Below are positions 24,411-33,759 of a DNA stretch of 64,000 nucleotides, in pieces. The stretch is taken from contig NZ_PDIZ01000003.1 in NCBI RefSeq assembly GCF_002563635.1, positions 496,001 to 560,000 of the forward strand, in the 5' to 3' direction. Within the stretch, counting starts at the first letter, position 1, and every line of letters begins with the position of its first letter. The position numbers were made by a program, and so were the translations under genes. The notes beneath the pieces are model-generated. The model made no database searches. It was given only the letters and a program-made list of their open reading frames with translations, and had not been told where the DNA came from. This DNA comes from Bacillus sp. es.036. Lineage in GTDB: Bacteria > Bacillota > Bacilli > Bacillales > Guptibacillaceae.

Positions 24411-25283
24411 ATGAGATGTATTTCAATTGATATGGATGGGACGCTGTTAACGAATGAACAAACTGTTAGTTTTGAGAATGTAAATGCTATCCGAGAGGCA
24501 CAAAGTCAAGGTATTACAGTAGTTCTTAATACTGGGAGAGCTTATGATGGTGCAAAAAAGCCACTTGAAGGTACTGGTCTAGAGCTCCCGATCATTTGCT
24601 ATAACGGTGCTGAGATTCGTTCAATTGAAGGAGACATTTTACACGCCATTTACCTTGATGATGAGCAAGTTCAGTCGATAAAAGGAATTCTTGATGATGA
24701 AAGTATTTATTATCAGCTATTTACAAACAAGGGTGTATTCACTCATGACTATGAGGGCACGATTGACTTAATCATCGATATGATGAAAAGTTCAAATCCT
24801 AATTTAACTGAAGAAGAATTGCATGTTGGCGCTAAGCGTCAGTTTGAGAGTTTGTCACTCAAGGCCGTTGATAACTTTGATGAATTGTTGGCAGATAAAA
24901 GCCTCCATGTCTATAAATTCCTTAGTTTCTCTTTTGATGAAGAACGATTGGAACGAGCGGCGTCTTCAGCGGAAAGCGTTCAGAAGACAGTTGTGACCTC
25001 ATCAGGTAAAGAAAACCTAGAAATCAATCACGAGAATGCACAAAAGGGCCTAGCTCTTGAGACGTTTGTTGCCCAAAATGACCTAGATATGAAGCAAACG
25101 GCTGCAATTGGAGATAATTATAATGACATTTCCATGTTTAAAAAAGCATCCTATTCCATCGCGATGGGAAATGCCGATGAGAAAATAAAACAACAAGTTT
25201 CGTTTGTCACGAAAAGCAACGAACATGATGGCGTTGGGCATGCTATTTATAAATTAATGGACGAAGATCTTCTTTCTAGTTAA
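24411..25283 (+). CDS. Cof-type HAD phosphatase
   Basis: This 290-residue protein has HAD motif I (DMDGTLL, nucleophile Asp7), motif II (LNTGRAYDGA) and motif IV (AIGDNYNDISMF), with the type IIB cap in between. Such enzymes dephosphorylate sugar phosphates, flavin or cofactor phosphates. The substrate cannot be named. It stands alone on the plus strand. The 139 bp after it up to 25423 show no clear gene. Confidence 0.9.
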   Translation: MRCISIDMDGTLLTNEQTVSFENVNAIREAQSQGITVVLNTGRAYDGAKKPLEGTGLELPIICYNGAEIRSIEGDILHAIYLDDEQVQSIKGILDDESIYYQLFTNKGVFTHDYEGTIDLIIDMMKSSNPNLTEEELHVGAKRQFESLSLKAVDNFDELLADKSLHVYKFLSFSFDEERLERAASSAESVQKTVVTSSGKENLEINHENAQKGLALETFVAQNDLDMKQTAAIGDNYNDISMFKKASYSIAMGNADEKIKQQVSFVTKSNEHDGVGHAIYKLMDEDLLSS

Positions 25284-25422
25284 GAGAAGTGCAGAAGATG
25301 TTTAACTTTTTTGACAACGGGAACTGCTTTTTATAGGAAGGGATTCCCAGTTTGAAGGAGGTTTTCCGGACCCTTGTTCGCGCAGTCTTTGAAATACTCT
25401 GCTAAAGGAGCTGGAAAAGACA

Positions 25423-25674
25423 ATGATGAAACCAACAGAAATTGAAGAAAAAGCAACATGTCGGATGTGTGAAACAGAGTATACGTGGTTTATTCCGATT
25501 GCTAAGGAAGACGTTCATGCAAATGATCGGGTTGAAGCAACGGGAATCACGACAAAAAGCAGTCAGGCACCAATTGTTGAACTTCATGTCCTTGCAGAAT
25601 GCCCAGTATGTCGTATCCTCAATCGGTTTGATCACAGTTACGATCGTACAAATGTCTATGTGGAAAGTTCATAA
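25423..25674 (+). CDS. Small zinc-ribbon-like hypothetical protein
   Basis: This 83-residue protein has two Cys pairs, CRMC near residue 14 and CPVC near residue 64, as expected for a zinc ribbon. AAAGGAGCTGG precedes the ATG and a terminator follows. I do not recognise the family. Confidence 0.65.
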   Translation: MMKPTEIEEKATCRMCETEYTWFIPIAKEDVHANDRVEATGITTKSSQAPIVELHVLAECPVCRILNRFDHSYDRTNVYVESS

Positions 25675-25684
25675 ATGCGTTAGG

Positions 25685-25715
25685 AAGCCGGCAGATTATC
25701 TGTCGGCTTTTTTTT
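25685..25715 (+). terminator. Terminator after zinc-ribbon gene
   Basis: AAGCCGGCAG pairs with CTGTCGGCTT, then a run of eight T. Confidence 0.9.
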
Positions 25716-25865
25716 GAGGGGGATTGATTAGATTTCCCTTTTAAATCTATTGAAAGGTTTATGGTGATTTTGTAGAACATATAGGAGAGACCGTGATTGG
25801 CCTGTTCTAAAAAAATGTTTTGCTCGTACTATTTATATAGAGGTCGTATCGGGAGGAGAATGAAG

Positions 25866-27134
25866 ATGAAGAAACGTATAACATGGATCATTCTAGGATT
25901 CTCTATTTATGCCCTGATTCTGGGGCTCTATTTATTTAATTGGGCGGATTTTGGAGTACCTGAGGCGTATCGGGGGACAGCAGCAGATCCAGCAACTTTC
26001 ATGACAGACAGGCAGTTAGAACTATCAGAGGAGTATTCACGTTACAGAAGTTTTTTATCTTTTATCGCAATCCCCTATGAATGGTTAATTTATTTAGCCG
26101 TTCTTGGATTTGGCTTATCAAAGCTGTTTAAGCAATTTAGTGAAGGGGTTTCTAGAAAAAGTGTCGTTGTAGTTCCTCTTTATTTGCTTCTACTTACGAC
26201 GTTTACATGGTTGCTCACATTTCCTCTGCATTATTGGGCGAGATCACTTTCAGTTAAATACGGCATTAACACTCAATCGTTCTCTGGGTGGATGAAAGAT
26301 GAAATGATTTCATTTTGGATCGATATTCTGCTAACTTCCATCGTTATCGGTGTTTTGTATGCATTAATGAACCGTTATAAGAAAAAGTGGTGGCTGTTGG
26401 CGTGGGGGCTAATGGTTCCGTACCTTGCCTTTATGATGTACATTCAACCAGTTGTCATAGATCCTTTATATAATGATTTTACTTCCCTAACAGATAAAGC
26501 ACTAGAAGAAGAAATTCTTACAATGGCGGATAGTGCTGACATTCCAGCTGATCGAGTATTTGAAGTAAACATGTCAGAGAAAACAAACGCAATGAATGCC
26601 TATGTATCTGGTATTGGTTCAAATTTAAGAATTGTTCTTTGGGATACCACTCTGAATAAGCTAGATGATGATGAAGTGCTGTTTATAATGGCTCATGAAA
26701 TGGGTCATTATGTGATGAATCATTTATATGGAAATTTAGTTGGTGCACTCGTTACGAGCTTTATGGGATTGTATCTCGCATACAGGCTTCTAGGAGCGAT
26801 GATTCGAAAATGGGGTGATGCCTGGGGAATTACCTCAGCATCAGATCTTGCATCCTTACCAGCATTATTCCTGCTTTTTTCACTTATGTCTTTCGTTGCT
26901 AGTCCTGTTGAGCTAGCGATTTCTCGTAACGCCGAAATGAAAGCAGATGCGTATGCTATCGAAATGACTCATGATGTTGATGCCGCAATTGGGTCTTTTC
27001 AAACGTTGACTGTAAACAGCTTAAATGAAGTGAATCCGCCATTTATCGTAAAATACTTTAAATATGGTCATCCTACGATGATGGAACGACTAATTATGTT
27101 AAATGAATACGAAAAGGACGCTCCCAATGACTAA
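25866..27134 (+). CDS. M48-family membrane zinc metalloprotease (Ste24-like)
   Basis: This protein of about 422 residues has seven or so hydrophobic segments and the zinc motif HEMGH, with the third ligand region NAEMKADAYAIE. The layout fits Ste24/CAAX-protease relatives of M48. The ATG at 25866 is 9 nt from GGGAGG; ATG 25860 is closer. These proteases cleave membrane or misfolded proteins. A terminator hairpin overlaps its stop codon. Confidence 0.9.
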   Translation: MKKRITWIILGFSIYALILGLYLFNWADFGVPEAYRGTAADPATFMTDRQLELSEEYSRYRSFLSFIAIPYEWLIYLAVLGFGLSKLFKQFSEGVSRKSVVVVPLYLLLLTTFTWLLTFPLHYWARSLSVKYGINTQSFSGWMKDEMISFWIDILLTSIVIGVLYALMNRYKKKWWLLAWGLMVPYLAFMMYIQPVVIDPLYNDFTSLTDKALEEEILTMADSADIPADRVFEVNMSEKTNAMNAYVSGIGSNLRIVLWDTTLNKLDDDEVLFIMAHEMGHYVMNHLYGNLVGALVTSFMGLYLAYRLLGAMIRKWGDAWGITSASDLASLPALFLLFSLMSFVASPVELAISRNAEMKADAYAIEMTHDVDAAIGSFQTLTVNSLNEVNPPFIVKYFKYGHPTMMERLIMLNEYEKDAPND

Positions 27135-27150
27135 GGGGCGTCTTTTTTTT
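27117..27150 (+). terminator. Terminator overlapping the M48 gene end
   Basis: GACGCTCC pairs with GGGGCGTC and is followed by eight T; the left arm is inside the coding sequence. Confidence 0.8.
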
Positions 27151-27323
27151 GTATGAATAATCAACAACTTGTAGGGTATCCTGTTTTGAAGTGCTCTTAC
27201 CGTAACAGAACCTTCACTTTAAGAAAAAGGAAAGATAGTATAGGATGAATAGTGAGTAGTAAATTAGAGTAAGAGATCGTGCTTTATTCATATTGTTAGA
27301 TTAATGATGATGAGGTGACAAAC

Positions 27324-27710
27324 GTGAACGAAGAAATTAAAAAAGTACTTGATGCTGGCATATATGGAACACCAGAATTAAAGCCAGCCGAAAAAGCCTT
27401 GTTCTTATCAACATTTAGAGAGCGAGTTTATATTGCCCTTACGAAAAGACAAGTTGCGCAAAATAATGTTTATAAAGAAGTGAAAGAAGAAATGAGAAGG
27501 GTTCGTAATGGAATTCTTTATTTAAATGGGGACTTATCCTATTCGATGCTTTCAAAATATATTAAGGAAGCAAGCAAGCTTTCTTTATCATTTACAATCG
27601 TGAATGACAAAGAAACAGACACACCGCTTGGTCTAGTTCTAGCCTCAAAACAGGAAGCGGTTGAGCGAGAAGAGGTTTTTATTCGTGATGATCGCTTTTC
27701 ATTGGAGTAA
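27324..27710 (+). CDS. yueI: YueI-family protein (DUF1694)
   Basis: This protein of about 128 residues resembles B. subtilis YueI: EEIKKVLDAGIYGTPELKPA at the start and RNGILYLNGDLSYSMLSKYI in the middle. Its function is unknown to me. GTG at 27324 follows GAGGTG by 6 nt; a GTG at 27315 lies inside that site. Three bases separate it from the thioredoxin-like gene, so they form an operon. Confidence 0.85.
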   Translation: MNEEIKKVLDAGIYGTPELKPAEKALFLSTFRERVYIALTKRQVAQNNVYKEVKEEMRRVRNGILYLNGDLSYSMLSKYIKEASKLSLSFTIVNDKETDTPLGLVLASKQEAVEREEVFIRDDRFSLE

Positions 27711-27713
27711 CGG

Positions 27714-28250
27714 ATGAATAAAAAAGCCAGAATGAAAATGATTAAGAAGTTTGTGTTGATTGTTCTTGCGGTTGCACTTGGATGGGGTATCTATAATACT
27801 GTGATTGCTGATCCAAGTGTTGGTACTGAGGTTGGTGATCAGGCGGCAGATTTTACCCTTGAGACGATGGAAGGCAAAGAAGTCGGCCTTTCAGATTATG
27901 AAGGACAACCTGTTTTCTTGAACTTCTGGGCAACCTGGTGTCCACCATGTGAAGAAGAAATGCCTGATATTCAACAATTTTCAGATGAATATGGGGAAGA
28001 AGTAGCGGTATTATCCGTGAATTTCACTAAGTTTGAACCCAATAAGGAAGCCATTCCCAAATTTGTGGAATCACATAACTTAACATTCCCGATTCTTATG
28101 GATCGAGAAGGCAAAGTTGGGGAGAATCTTTATCAAGTTATTTCAATGCCAACGTCATTCATGATTGATCGTGAAGGAGTTATTCGGCAGAAACGAGTAG
28201 GTCCGTTGACGTTAAAAGACATGGAAGGATGGCTTGATCAAGTAAAATGA
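27714..28250 (+). CDS. Membrane-anchored thiol-disulfide oxidoreductase (ResA/StoA-like)
   Basis: This 178-residue protein has one N-terminal membrane anchor (residues about 10-28) and a thioredoxin fold with the active site WCPPC. It carries the AhpC/TSA-type stretch VGDQAADFTLETMEGKEVGL and cis-Pro region MPTSFMID. It would reduce disulfides outside the membrane, for example in cytochrome c maturation or spore formation. No ResBC or CcdA gene lies nearby, so the specific role is open. Confidence 0.88.
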   Translation: MNKKARMKMIKKFVLIVLAVALGWGIYNTVIADPSVGTEVGDQAADFTLETMEGKEVGLSDYEGQPVFLNFWATWCPPCEEEMPDIQQFSDEYGEEVAVLSVNFTKFEPNKEAIPKFVESHNLTFPILMDREGKVGENLYQVISMPTSFMIDREGVIRQKRVGPLTLKDMEGWLDQVK

Positions 28251-28282
28251 AAAAACGGTCTCGGAAACTGAGACCGTTTTTC
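28251..28282 (+). terminator. Terminator, likely bidirectional
   Basis: AAAACGGTCTC pairs with GAGACCGTTTT, with T and A runs on both sides, between convergent genes. Confidence 0.9.
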
Positions 28283-28300
28283 TTATTGCGAAAATGGAAG

Positions 28301-29638
28301 CTATTTGTGTGATATCGGCTGATAAGCATCTTGAAAACCTGTCGCCTTCGCTAGTCTTTCAAGTTTTTCATTAATATAGCGATGATCAAACTTATCGAGA
28401 ACTTTAGGATCAAATCCTCTAATAACGAATTGCCCAAACTCCCAGATGGTTTCGTGCGTATCGTGTTTGTTTCCATCAGCAGCTAACACTAACGAGTGTA
28501 GAATCGATCCTAGAACGGATACATCTTCCTTCGCATAATGTCTGATCTGATAGAAGCTTTTATAAAGGTACGTATCATATGTGATTGGCCTTGTAATCAC
28601 CCTTAAGTTCTTTTTGGCATCATGGTAGAGAGGATGAGGGATGTGTTTTTGCCCAAGGCGTGATAATACTCTTCCTAATCGGTTAATGCAGTTAATGGCT
28701 GTGTTTGGGTCATTAATTCCAGGTGAAATTGCTCTTAAGGCTATTTCAACAAGCTTTTGGATGCCATATTCAATATCTTGATCGGTCGTTCGTTCTGTTC
28801 CAAGAGAGAGTGTGTTAAGTAGAACCTGTTGATTGGGATTCTGATCTGAAGAAGACCAGTAGGAAAAAATGACTGTTCCTTCATCAACATACTCTCCAAT
28901 ATCACGTTCAAGTCGAATGATAAAATCAAGTTTTGTAGCAGTTGAAATTAAATCAGGTAAATCGATATTTTGTAAATACCCTGATTTTGTTGAGCGGATT
29001 GAAATCGATTTTTTCATCTTAATCTCATCTAATTCCCAGGAGTCCCACGAAGCAAGGTTACCCTGATTAGCCTCTTCAAAGTCTAGAAAAGTACGATCAA
29101 TTGTGGTCAATGTGTTCATTGTAATGTGGTGAATTAAATTGCCGACAAGAATCCAATTTGAAACGTGATGGATGAAGAATACAAAATAAGCTACACAGAC
29201 AATGGCATAGATAACGGCGAAAACGGGTGAGAGATAGACCACATCATCTTGACTGCTTTGTTCAATTAAAAGAAGAAGTATAATAAAATAAATAATGCCT
29301 CCAACGAAAATACCAAGTACTCTTTTTGTAATGCGATCTGTAATGAAATTTTGTAGGGTTCTTGGTGAGAAGTTAGATAGGTACGTTGTAAGAACAACCA
29401 TTATGGTTGAAAACGTAATGGTAGTCATTGTTAACATAGAGGAAACGAGCGTGCTTAAGATCGTGACACTTGTGTCATAGGTGGCAAAGAAAAAATAGGG
29501 AAGAAAAACAGGCTGCCCTTGAATAACTGTACGATCAATAACCAGAGTTAAAATGGCAGCAAGAAACGCCCCTACCCCATAGAATGTTGGGATAAACCAG
29601 AAGCTTGATTGGATTCGCTTAAACTTATTATGCTCCAT
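28301..29638 (-). CDS. DUF2254 membrane protein
   Basis: This protein of about 445 residues has four hydrophobic segments in its first 160 residues and a soluble C-terminal part. Wording such as LVSSMLTMTTITFSTIMVVL and ALRAISPGINDPNTAINCIN is typical of DUF2254. The function is unknown. ATG 29638 is preferred over an upstream in-frame start because GGAGGCAAAGGGG precedes it. Confidence 0.88.
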   Translation of the reverse strand: MEHNKFKRIQSSFWFIPTFYGVGAFLAAILTLVIDRTVIQGQPVFLPYFFFATYDTSVTILSTLVSSMLTMTTITFSTIMVVLTTYLSNFSPRTLQNFITDRITKRVLGIFVGGIIYFIILLLLIEQSSQDDVVYLSPVFAVIYAIVCVAYFVFFIHHVSNWILVGNLIHHITMNTLTTIDRTFLDFEEANQGNLASWDSWELDEIKMKKSISIRSTKSGYLQNIDLPDLISTATKLDFIIRLERDIGEYVDEGTVIFSYWSSSDQNPNQQVLLNTLSLGTERTTDQDIEYGIQKLVEIALRAISPGINDPNTAINCINRLGRVLSRLGQKHIPHPLYHDAKKNLRVITRPITYDTYLYKSFYQIRHYAKEDVSVLGSILHSLVLAADGNKHDTHETIWEFGQFVIRGFDPKVLDKFDHRYINEKLERLAKATGFQDAYQPISHK

Positions 29639-29793
29639 ATCCCCTTTGCCTCCAAATAGAAAGATTAAGGATAGTATGTGAAGATATGGCGATGTTTCAT
29701 ACATATAATGAATGTGGAGAAGAGCAAAAGAGAATTAAGTACACTGTTTTTAGGGTATACAGGAAGTAAAGTCAACTAAAGGAGGATCAATAG

Positions 29794-29967
29794 ATGAGGT
29801 TAGACCGGACGGGCATCATTGAGAATTTCTCTGAGAAAAGATATGAATATTGGATTGTCGAAAATCAAGATGTGAAAATTATGGTTTCGTGGATTAGTTG
29901 GGATGTACCTCAAGAGCTAATTAATAAATGGAAGGAAGAGATGGCTATGTCATGTACCTCTTCTTGA
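29794..29967 (+). CDS. Small hypothetical protein, 57 residues
   Basis: An ATG at 29794 follows AAAGGAGGATC. The product is acidic and rich in Trp (RYEYWIVENQDVKIMVSWIS), with no membrane segment. Its last codons and stop lie inside a 42-bp perfect palindrome. I do not recognise the family. The strong ribosome site is the main evidence. Confidence 0.6.
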   Translation: MRLDRTGIIENFSEKRYEYWIVENQDVKIMVSWISWDVPQELINKWKEEMAMSCTSS

Positions 29968-29999
29968 ATGTCTTCTAGCTAGAAGACATTCAAGAAGAG
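29958..29999. repeat. 42-bp perfect palindrome
   Basis: Arms of 21 bp (starting CTCTTCTTGAATGTCTTCTA) meet with no spacer at 29978/29979. No T-run follows on either strand. It could form a cruciform or a strong RNA hairpin ending the 57-residue gene. Confidence 0.85.
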
Positions 30000-30050
30000 A
30001 AAGATTCAAGGCATATGCTGAACGATATGAAGTGTTCTATTACAGCTTAT

Positions 30051-30254
30051 TTATAGGTTATTATCAGCCCTCGAAATGTTTTCTTTTTCCATTCTCTTTT
30101 TTACAATCTCTTTTGGTTCCCAGCAATTAAACTGATAAGTAGGCTTCGTTTCAAACCCCAGTCTTCCACAGCGATAAGTTGTTCTTGCACTTTTTACAAC
30201 TTCGAAATGAATACATGTAGCACAGCAATGAAAGCGAGAATAGCGTCCAGCCAT
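30051..30254 (-). CDS. Small Cys-rich protein, 67 residues
   Basis: The product starts MAGRYSRFHCCATCIHFEVV and has five cysteines (CCATC, RCG, NCW), which suggests metal binding. The start overlaps the phosphatase stop (TAATG), so the two are co-translated. I do not recognise the family. Confidence 0.7.
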   Translation of the reverse strand: MAGRYSRFHCCATCIHFEVVKSARTTYRCGRLGFETKPTYQFNCWEPKEIVKKRMEKENISRADNNL

Positions 30255-30811
30255 TAGGGTGTATCCTCTATTAATGTTACATTTTCAATAGAGTCTATTT
30301 CACCATTTTGAAAATGTAGACAGTAAATTTCAGGATTTCTAAGAGCTTTCCAAGCCTTGAAATCGTACGTTGGATCGAAGTGATGTAGCATTAAGGTTAA
30401 CAGGTTTCCATGAGTCATCAGGACGGCATATTCTTTTGTGTGGTGAATAGCCTCACTTATCGCAGCAATGCCTCTTGACGTAGCTTCCTGACTTGATTCG
30501 CCACCTGGAACGGTATAAGAAAGGTCTCTGAAAGTTTTCTCTAATTCTTCTAGCCAATTGTCAATTGGGTTTCCAGATAACTTTCTTTCCTCTAGTCGAT
30601 CATCCAAGGTAATCGCTTTATCTAATTGAAGTGCAAGTGGCTCTATCGACTGGACGGCACGTCTAAAAGGAGAACTATACAATTTATCAAACGAGATAGA
30701 TCCAAGAGTTTGAGCTAGCTTTGTAGCCTGGTTACGTCCTTCTTTTGTTAATGAAGCACTTGGTTCCTGGCCAGTCGCCTGGCAGTGTCTGACGAGATAT
30801 ATACTTTTCAT
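30254..30811 (-). CDS. Histidine phosphatase family protein
   Basis: This 185-residue protein has the RHG-type motif LVRHCQATG, with Cys in place of the usual Gly, and the second histidine in LMTHGNLLTL. The family dephosphorylates sugars, nucleotides or cofactors. An upstream GTG lies in the ribosome site, so ATG 30811 is used. The small Cys-rich gene follows in the same operon. Confidence 0.87.
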   Translation of the reverse strand: MKSIYLVRHCQATGQEPSASLTKEGRNQATKLAQTLGSISFDKLYSSPFRRAVQSIEPLALQLDKAITLDDRLEERKLSGNPIDNWLEELEKTFRDLSYTVPGGESSQEATSRGIAAISEAIHHTKEYAVLMTHGNLLTLMLHHFDPTYDFKAWKALRNPEIYCLHFQNGEIDSIENVTLIEDTP

Positions 30812-30900
30812 TATTGTCGCCACTCCTCGTAATTTGAGTAAGGAATACTATGATCGATTTTAACATTCAAAAGGTTTGTTGGAAATCATTTGTAGAATAT

Positions 30901-30930
30901 TGAAACTTTTATGGCGACTTAGTCGTTATA
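30901..30930 (+). promoter_or_regulatory. ECF-type promoter candidate
   Basis: TGAAAC and CGTTATA are 17 bp apart, like promoters used by SigW/SigX-type ECF factors. It points to the acetyltransferase gene, with a terminator-like hairpin in between. Confidence 0.5.
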
Positions 30931-30966
30931 AGAGAGACCCCTTTTTAAAGATGTTTTACCCCCTGT

Positions 30967-31004
30967 TTGCTTAAAGAATGGTTATCCATTCTTTAAGCAT
31001 TTTT
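30967..31004 (+). terminator. Terminator-like hairpin upstream of acetyltransferase gene
   Basis: A 14-bp stem (TGCTTAAAGAATGG with CCATTCTTTAAGCA) is followed by TTTTTT. No plus-strand gene lies before it, so it ends a short RNA or attenuates the next gene. Confidence 0.75.
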
Positions 31005-31060
31005 TCATAAGGATGAGTGATTGAAAAGTATGAAAATGAGATTCAATAGGAGTGAGTGAA

Positions 31061-31609
31061 TTGGAAAAATTCCCAGAGTTATCAACAAAGCGACTACGAT
31101 TAAGAGAATTAAGAGAATCAGATGCTCCTGTTCTCCTATCTATATTTTCAAATCCGCACACAATGAGGTACTATGGTAGCGAAAAAATGACAGGGATTGA
31201 AGAAATAGAAGGAATGTTAATGAGTTTCAAACAAGGATTTGAAAAAAAACAGGCTATCCGTTTTGGAATTGAGTTAAAAGAGACTGGAGAATTAATTGGG
31301 ACCTGTGGGTTTCATAACTGGGCAAAACGGGTGAATCGCATAGAAATGGGATATGAATTAAATCAAGAAAAAGAAGGCAAAGGATATATGTCTGAAGCAC
31401 TTTCAGCCATGATTCCGTTCGCCTTTCAACAACTGAATATTCACCGAATTGGAGCATTAATTCACCCAAATAACGATTCTTCGAGAAAGCTTGTGAAAAA
31501 TCTAGGATTTCGTGAAGAAGGTGTTTTGAGGGATTATGTGTATACAGGAGGAGTGTATATGGATTTGATTATGTACTCAATCCTAACAAAAGAATGGTAC
31601 AAAGCTTAG
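31061..31609 (+). CDS. GNAT acetyltransferase, RimJ/RimL type
   Basis: This protein of about 182 residues fits the RimJ/RimL group of N-acetyltransferases: ELSTKRLRLRELRESDAPVL, ELIGTCGFHNW, the acetyl-CoA loop EKEGKGYMSEA and HPNNDSSRKLVKNLGF. TTG 31061 is 8 nt from AGGAG; GTG 31052 lies in it. A related protein is at 52825. The target is unknown. Confidence 0.88.
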   Translation: MEKFPELSTKRLRLRELRESDAPVLLSIFSNPHTMRYYGSEKMTGIEEIEGMLMSFKQGFEKKQAIRFGIELKETGELIGTCGFHNWAKRVNRIEMGYELNQEKEGKGYMSEALSAMIPFAFQQLNIHRIGALIHPNNDSSRKLVKNLGFREEGVLRDYVYTGGVYMDLIMYSILTKEWYKA

Positions 31610-31615
31610 ATGAAC

Positions 31616-31644
31616 TTAAGGATGAGAGAACGTCTCATCCTTAA
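31616..31644. terminator. Hairpin between convergent genes
   Basis: TTAAGGATGAGA pairs with TCTCATCCTTAA around GAACG, between the acetyltransferase and cls ends; the T-run is weak. Confidence 0.65.
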
Positions 31645-31651
31645 ATTTAAA

Positions 31652-33151
31652 TTACAAAACTGGAGAAAACAGTCTTGCGAAAGATTCTTTTGTGCGGTGT
31701 TTAAGTCCGCGTTTACTGTAAGAATCTTTTGTTACCCTTACTGAATCGGTTAGGTCATTTTGATAGGCTTCAATCAAGTCATGAATTGTACTTGATTGAA
31801 ATAAGAACATGTTTACTTCAAAATTTAAATTTAGAGAGCGCATATCCATATTAGCCGTACCGATTGTAGCAAGATCATCATCGACAATCATAATTTTTTG
31901 ATGCAAAAATCCTTTTTGATACATATAAATTTCGACCCCATAATCAAGAAGCTCTGAAAAGTAAGACCTTGTTCCATATTGAGTGAGAAAACCGTCACTT
32001 ATTTCAGGAACAATGAGTCTAACTTCGATGCCTCTCATAGAAGCCATGGCTAGTGCAGTTCGAATGGCTTTATTCGGAACAAAGTAAGGAGTTGCAATCC
32101 AGACTCGCTTTCTAGCTGAAGTGATTAAGCTGAAATACAAATCAGACATAGCGCCTCTTTTCGTATCAGGTCCACTTGCAACCAGCTGTGCTCCTCCATC
32201 TCCTTCAACATCATAAGTATCAAGGTACTTTCTTGATAGCAATTCTTCTCCAGACATATACGACCAGTCCATTAGGAAAACGCCATGAAGAGCAGAAAGG
32301 ACCTCTCCCTTAACAAGGAGGTGAGTGTCACGCCAGAAGGGCATTGAATTCATATCTCCAGCATACTCATCACCGATATTTAGTCCACCTACAAACCCGG
32401 CTTTCCCATCAATGACAATGATTTTACGATGGTTTCGGAAATTAACGGTTTGATTCACGAACCCGTATTTAATTGGTAGAAATTGTTGAACACTTGCACC
32501 AACGTCCCTTAGTGCTGTTTTCGAAGCTCGGGAAAGGTTGTGACTCCCAATTGAATCATATAGGACACGAACTTCAACACCTTGCTTCGCTTTTTTGATA
32601 AGTAAATCAATGATTGAAAGTCCAAGCTCATCTGATCGGAACGTGTAATATTCCATGTGTATATACGTTTCAGCCTTTTCAATTTCTTCTTTAATGGCGG
32701 TAAACGTTTCTCTCCCATTTAGTAAAAGTTTCGTGGAAGATCGCATACTAATGGGACTTGCGACCATTGTAGCAATGAGATTCGAAAAGTTTTGATTTCG
32801 CTCACTTAGATCGTGCCATTTCTCTGAAGCAGGAAAATTAACATACTTCTGAAAAAACTCCAGTCCATTGGTTCGTTTTTCTTTAAATAAATGCCCTTTT
32901 ACTTCCAGTTGACCAGAAAATAAAAAGAAAACATATCCGACAATAGGAAAGAAGATCAATACGTAGATCCATAATAGCGATTTATAAGGAGACCTTCCCT
33001 CGAGTAATAGAACGTATAAAATAGATAGTAAAATAGCGGCATAAAGAAAGCCTGCTCCCCATTTAAAGATAGGCTCTAAAGAAGTGAACAGAATAATTGA
33101 AAGGGATGTTGACATAAGAAGAAAGAATAGTATTTGTCTTGCTTGTTTCAT
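31652..33151 (-). CDS. cls: Cardiolipin synthase
   Basis: This protein of about 499 residues has two N-terminal membrane segments and two phospholipase D (HKD) motifs: HRKIIVIDGKAGFVGGLNIG and HQKIMIVDDDLATIGTANMD. It condenses two phosphatidylglycerols to cardiolipin in the membrane. GAGGTG overlaps an upstream GTG, so ATG 33151 is taken. The length is normal. Confidence 0.93.
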   Translation of the reverse strand: MKQARQILFFLLMSTSLSIILFTSLEPIFKWGAGFLYAAILLSILYVLLLEGRSPYKSLLWIYVLIFFPIVGYVFFLFSGQLEVKGHLFKEKRTNGLEFFQKYVNFPASEKWHDLSERNQNFSNLIATMVASPISMRSSTKLLLNGRETFTAIKEEIEKAETYIHMEYYTFRSDELGLSIIDLLIKKAKQGVEVRVLYDSIGSHNLSRASKTALRDVGASVQQFLPIKYGFVNQTVNFRNHRKIIVIDGKAGFVGGLNIGDEYAGDMNSMPFWRDTHLLVKGEVLSALHGVFLMDWSYMSGEELLSRKYLDTYDVEGDGGAQLVASGPDTKRGAMSDLYFSLITSARKRVWIATPYFVPNKAIRTALAMASMRGIEVRLIVPEISDGFLTQYGTRSYFSELLDYGVEIYMYQKGFLHQKIMIVDDDLATIGTANMDMRSLNLNFEVNMFLFQSSTIHDLIEAYQNDLTDSVRVTKDSYSKRGLKHRTKESFARLFSPVL

Positions 33152-33202
33152 AATGTAGCCCACCTCGTTTGAATTTGAACAAAAAAAGTAAGGGCATAGC
33201 CC

Positions 33203-33610
33203 TTACTCAGCGTGTTTGGATTTACGCTTCACGCGGTATCTACCCCATAAATCAATAAGCTGATCACCTACTTCAACTAATTGTGAATCTCTTGTTTCAC
33301 GCTGCGGATTGGGCGTATTCTTAATGGAAGACACAAGATTTTTAAAGGGTTCTGGTGAGGATTTAGCTGTTTGAATAACGCTTTGAACGGTCTCTTTCTT
33401 AGTCTGAATTCCTTCAGAAATTGATGCTGCCGTTGTCGTTAGCTTAGTTGTTTCCTCATTAATTTGATCAACTTTTTCTTGAAACCTAGCTGCTGTTTCT
33501 GATAAATCCGTTAATGATTTTTTTGTTTCTTTCATATTCTTAACTGCTATGTATCCTAAATAAATAATAGAAAGAACAACAATGCCGATGCTAATGTAGA
33601 CAATAACCAT
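33203..33610 (-). CDS. DUF948 membrane-anchored protein
   Basis: This 135-residue protein has one N-terminal membrane helix and a long predicted coiled coil (LTDLSETAARFQEKVDQINE and onward). It matches DUF948, seen in Bacillus general-stress proteins such as YtxG. It is 51 bp upstream of cls on the same strand. Confidence 0.82.
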   Translation of the reverse strand: MVIVYISIGIVVLSIIYLGYIAVKNMKETKKSLTDLSETAARFQEKVDQINEETTKLTTTAASISEGIQTKKETVQSVIQTAKSSPEPFKNLVSSIKNTPNPQRETRDSQLVEVGDQLIDLWGRYRVKRKSKHAE

Positions 33611-33759
33611 TTCATAACCTCCTATTTAAGACCATTAGTTAATATTCTCTTACCCTTAACATGCTATACGCAAACAAATTGTTATGAAAACATTTTGCAG
33701 AAAATTGAAACGTTTGTATAATTTGAAACGTAATCAATTACTGGAAGGAGAGATGAAAA

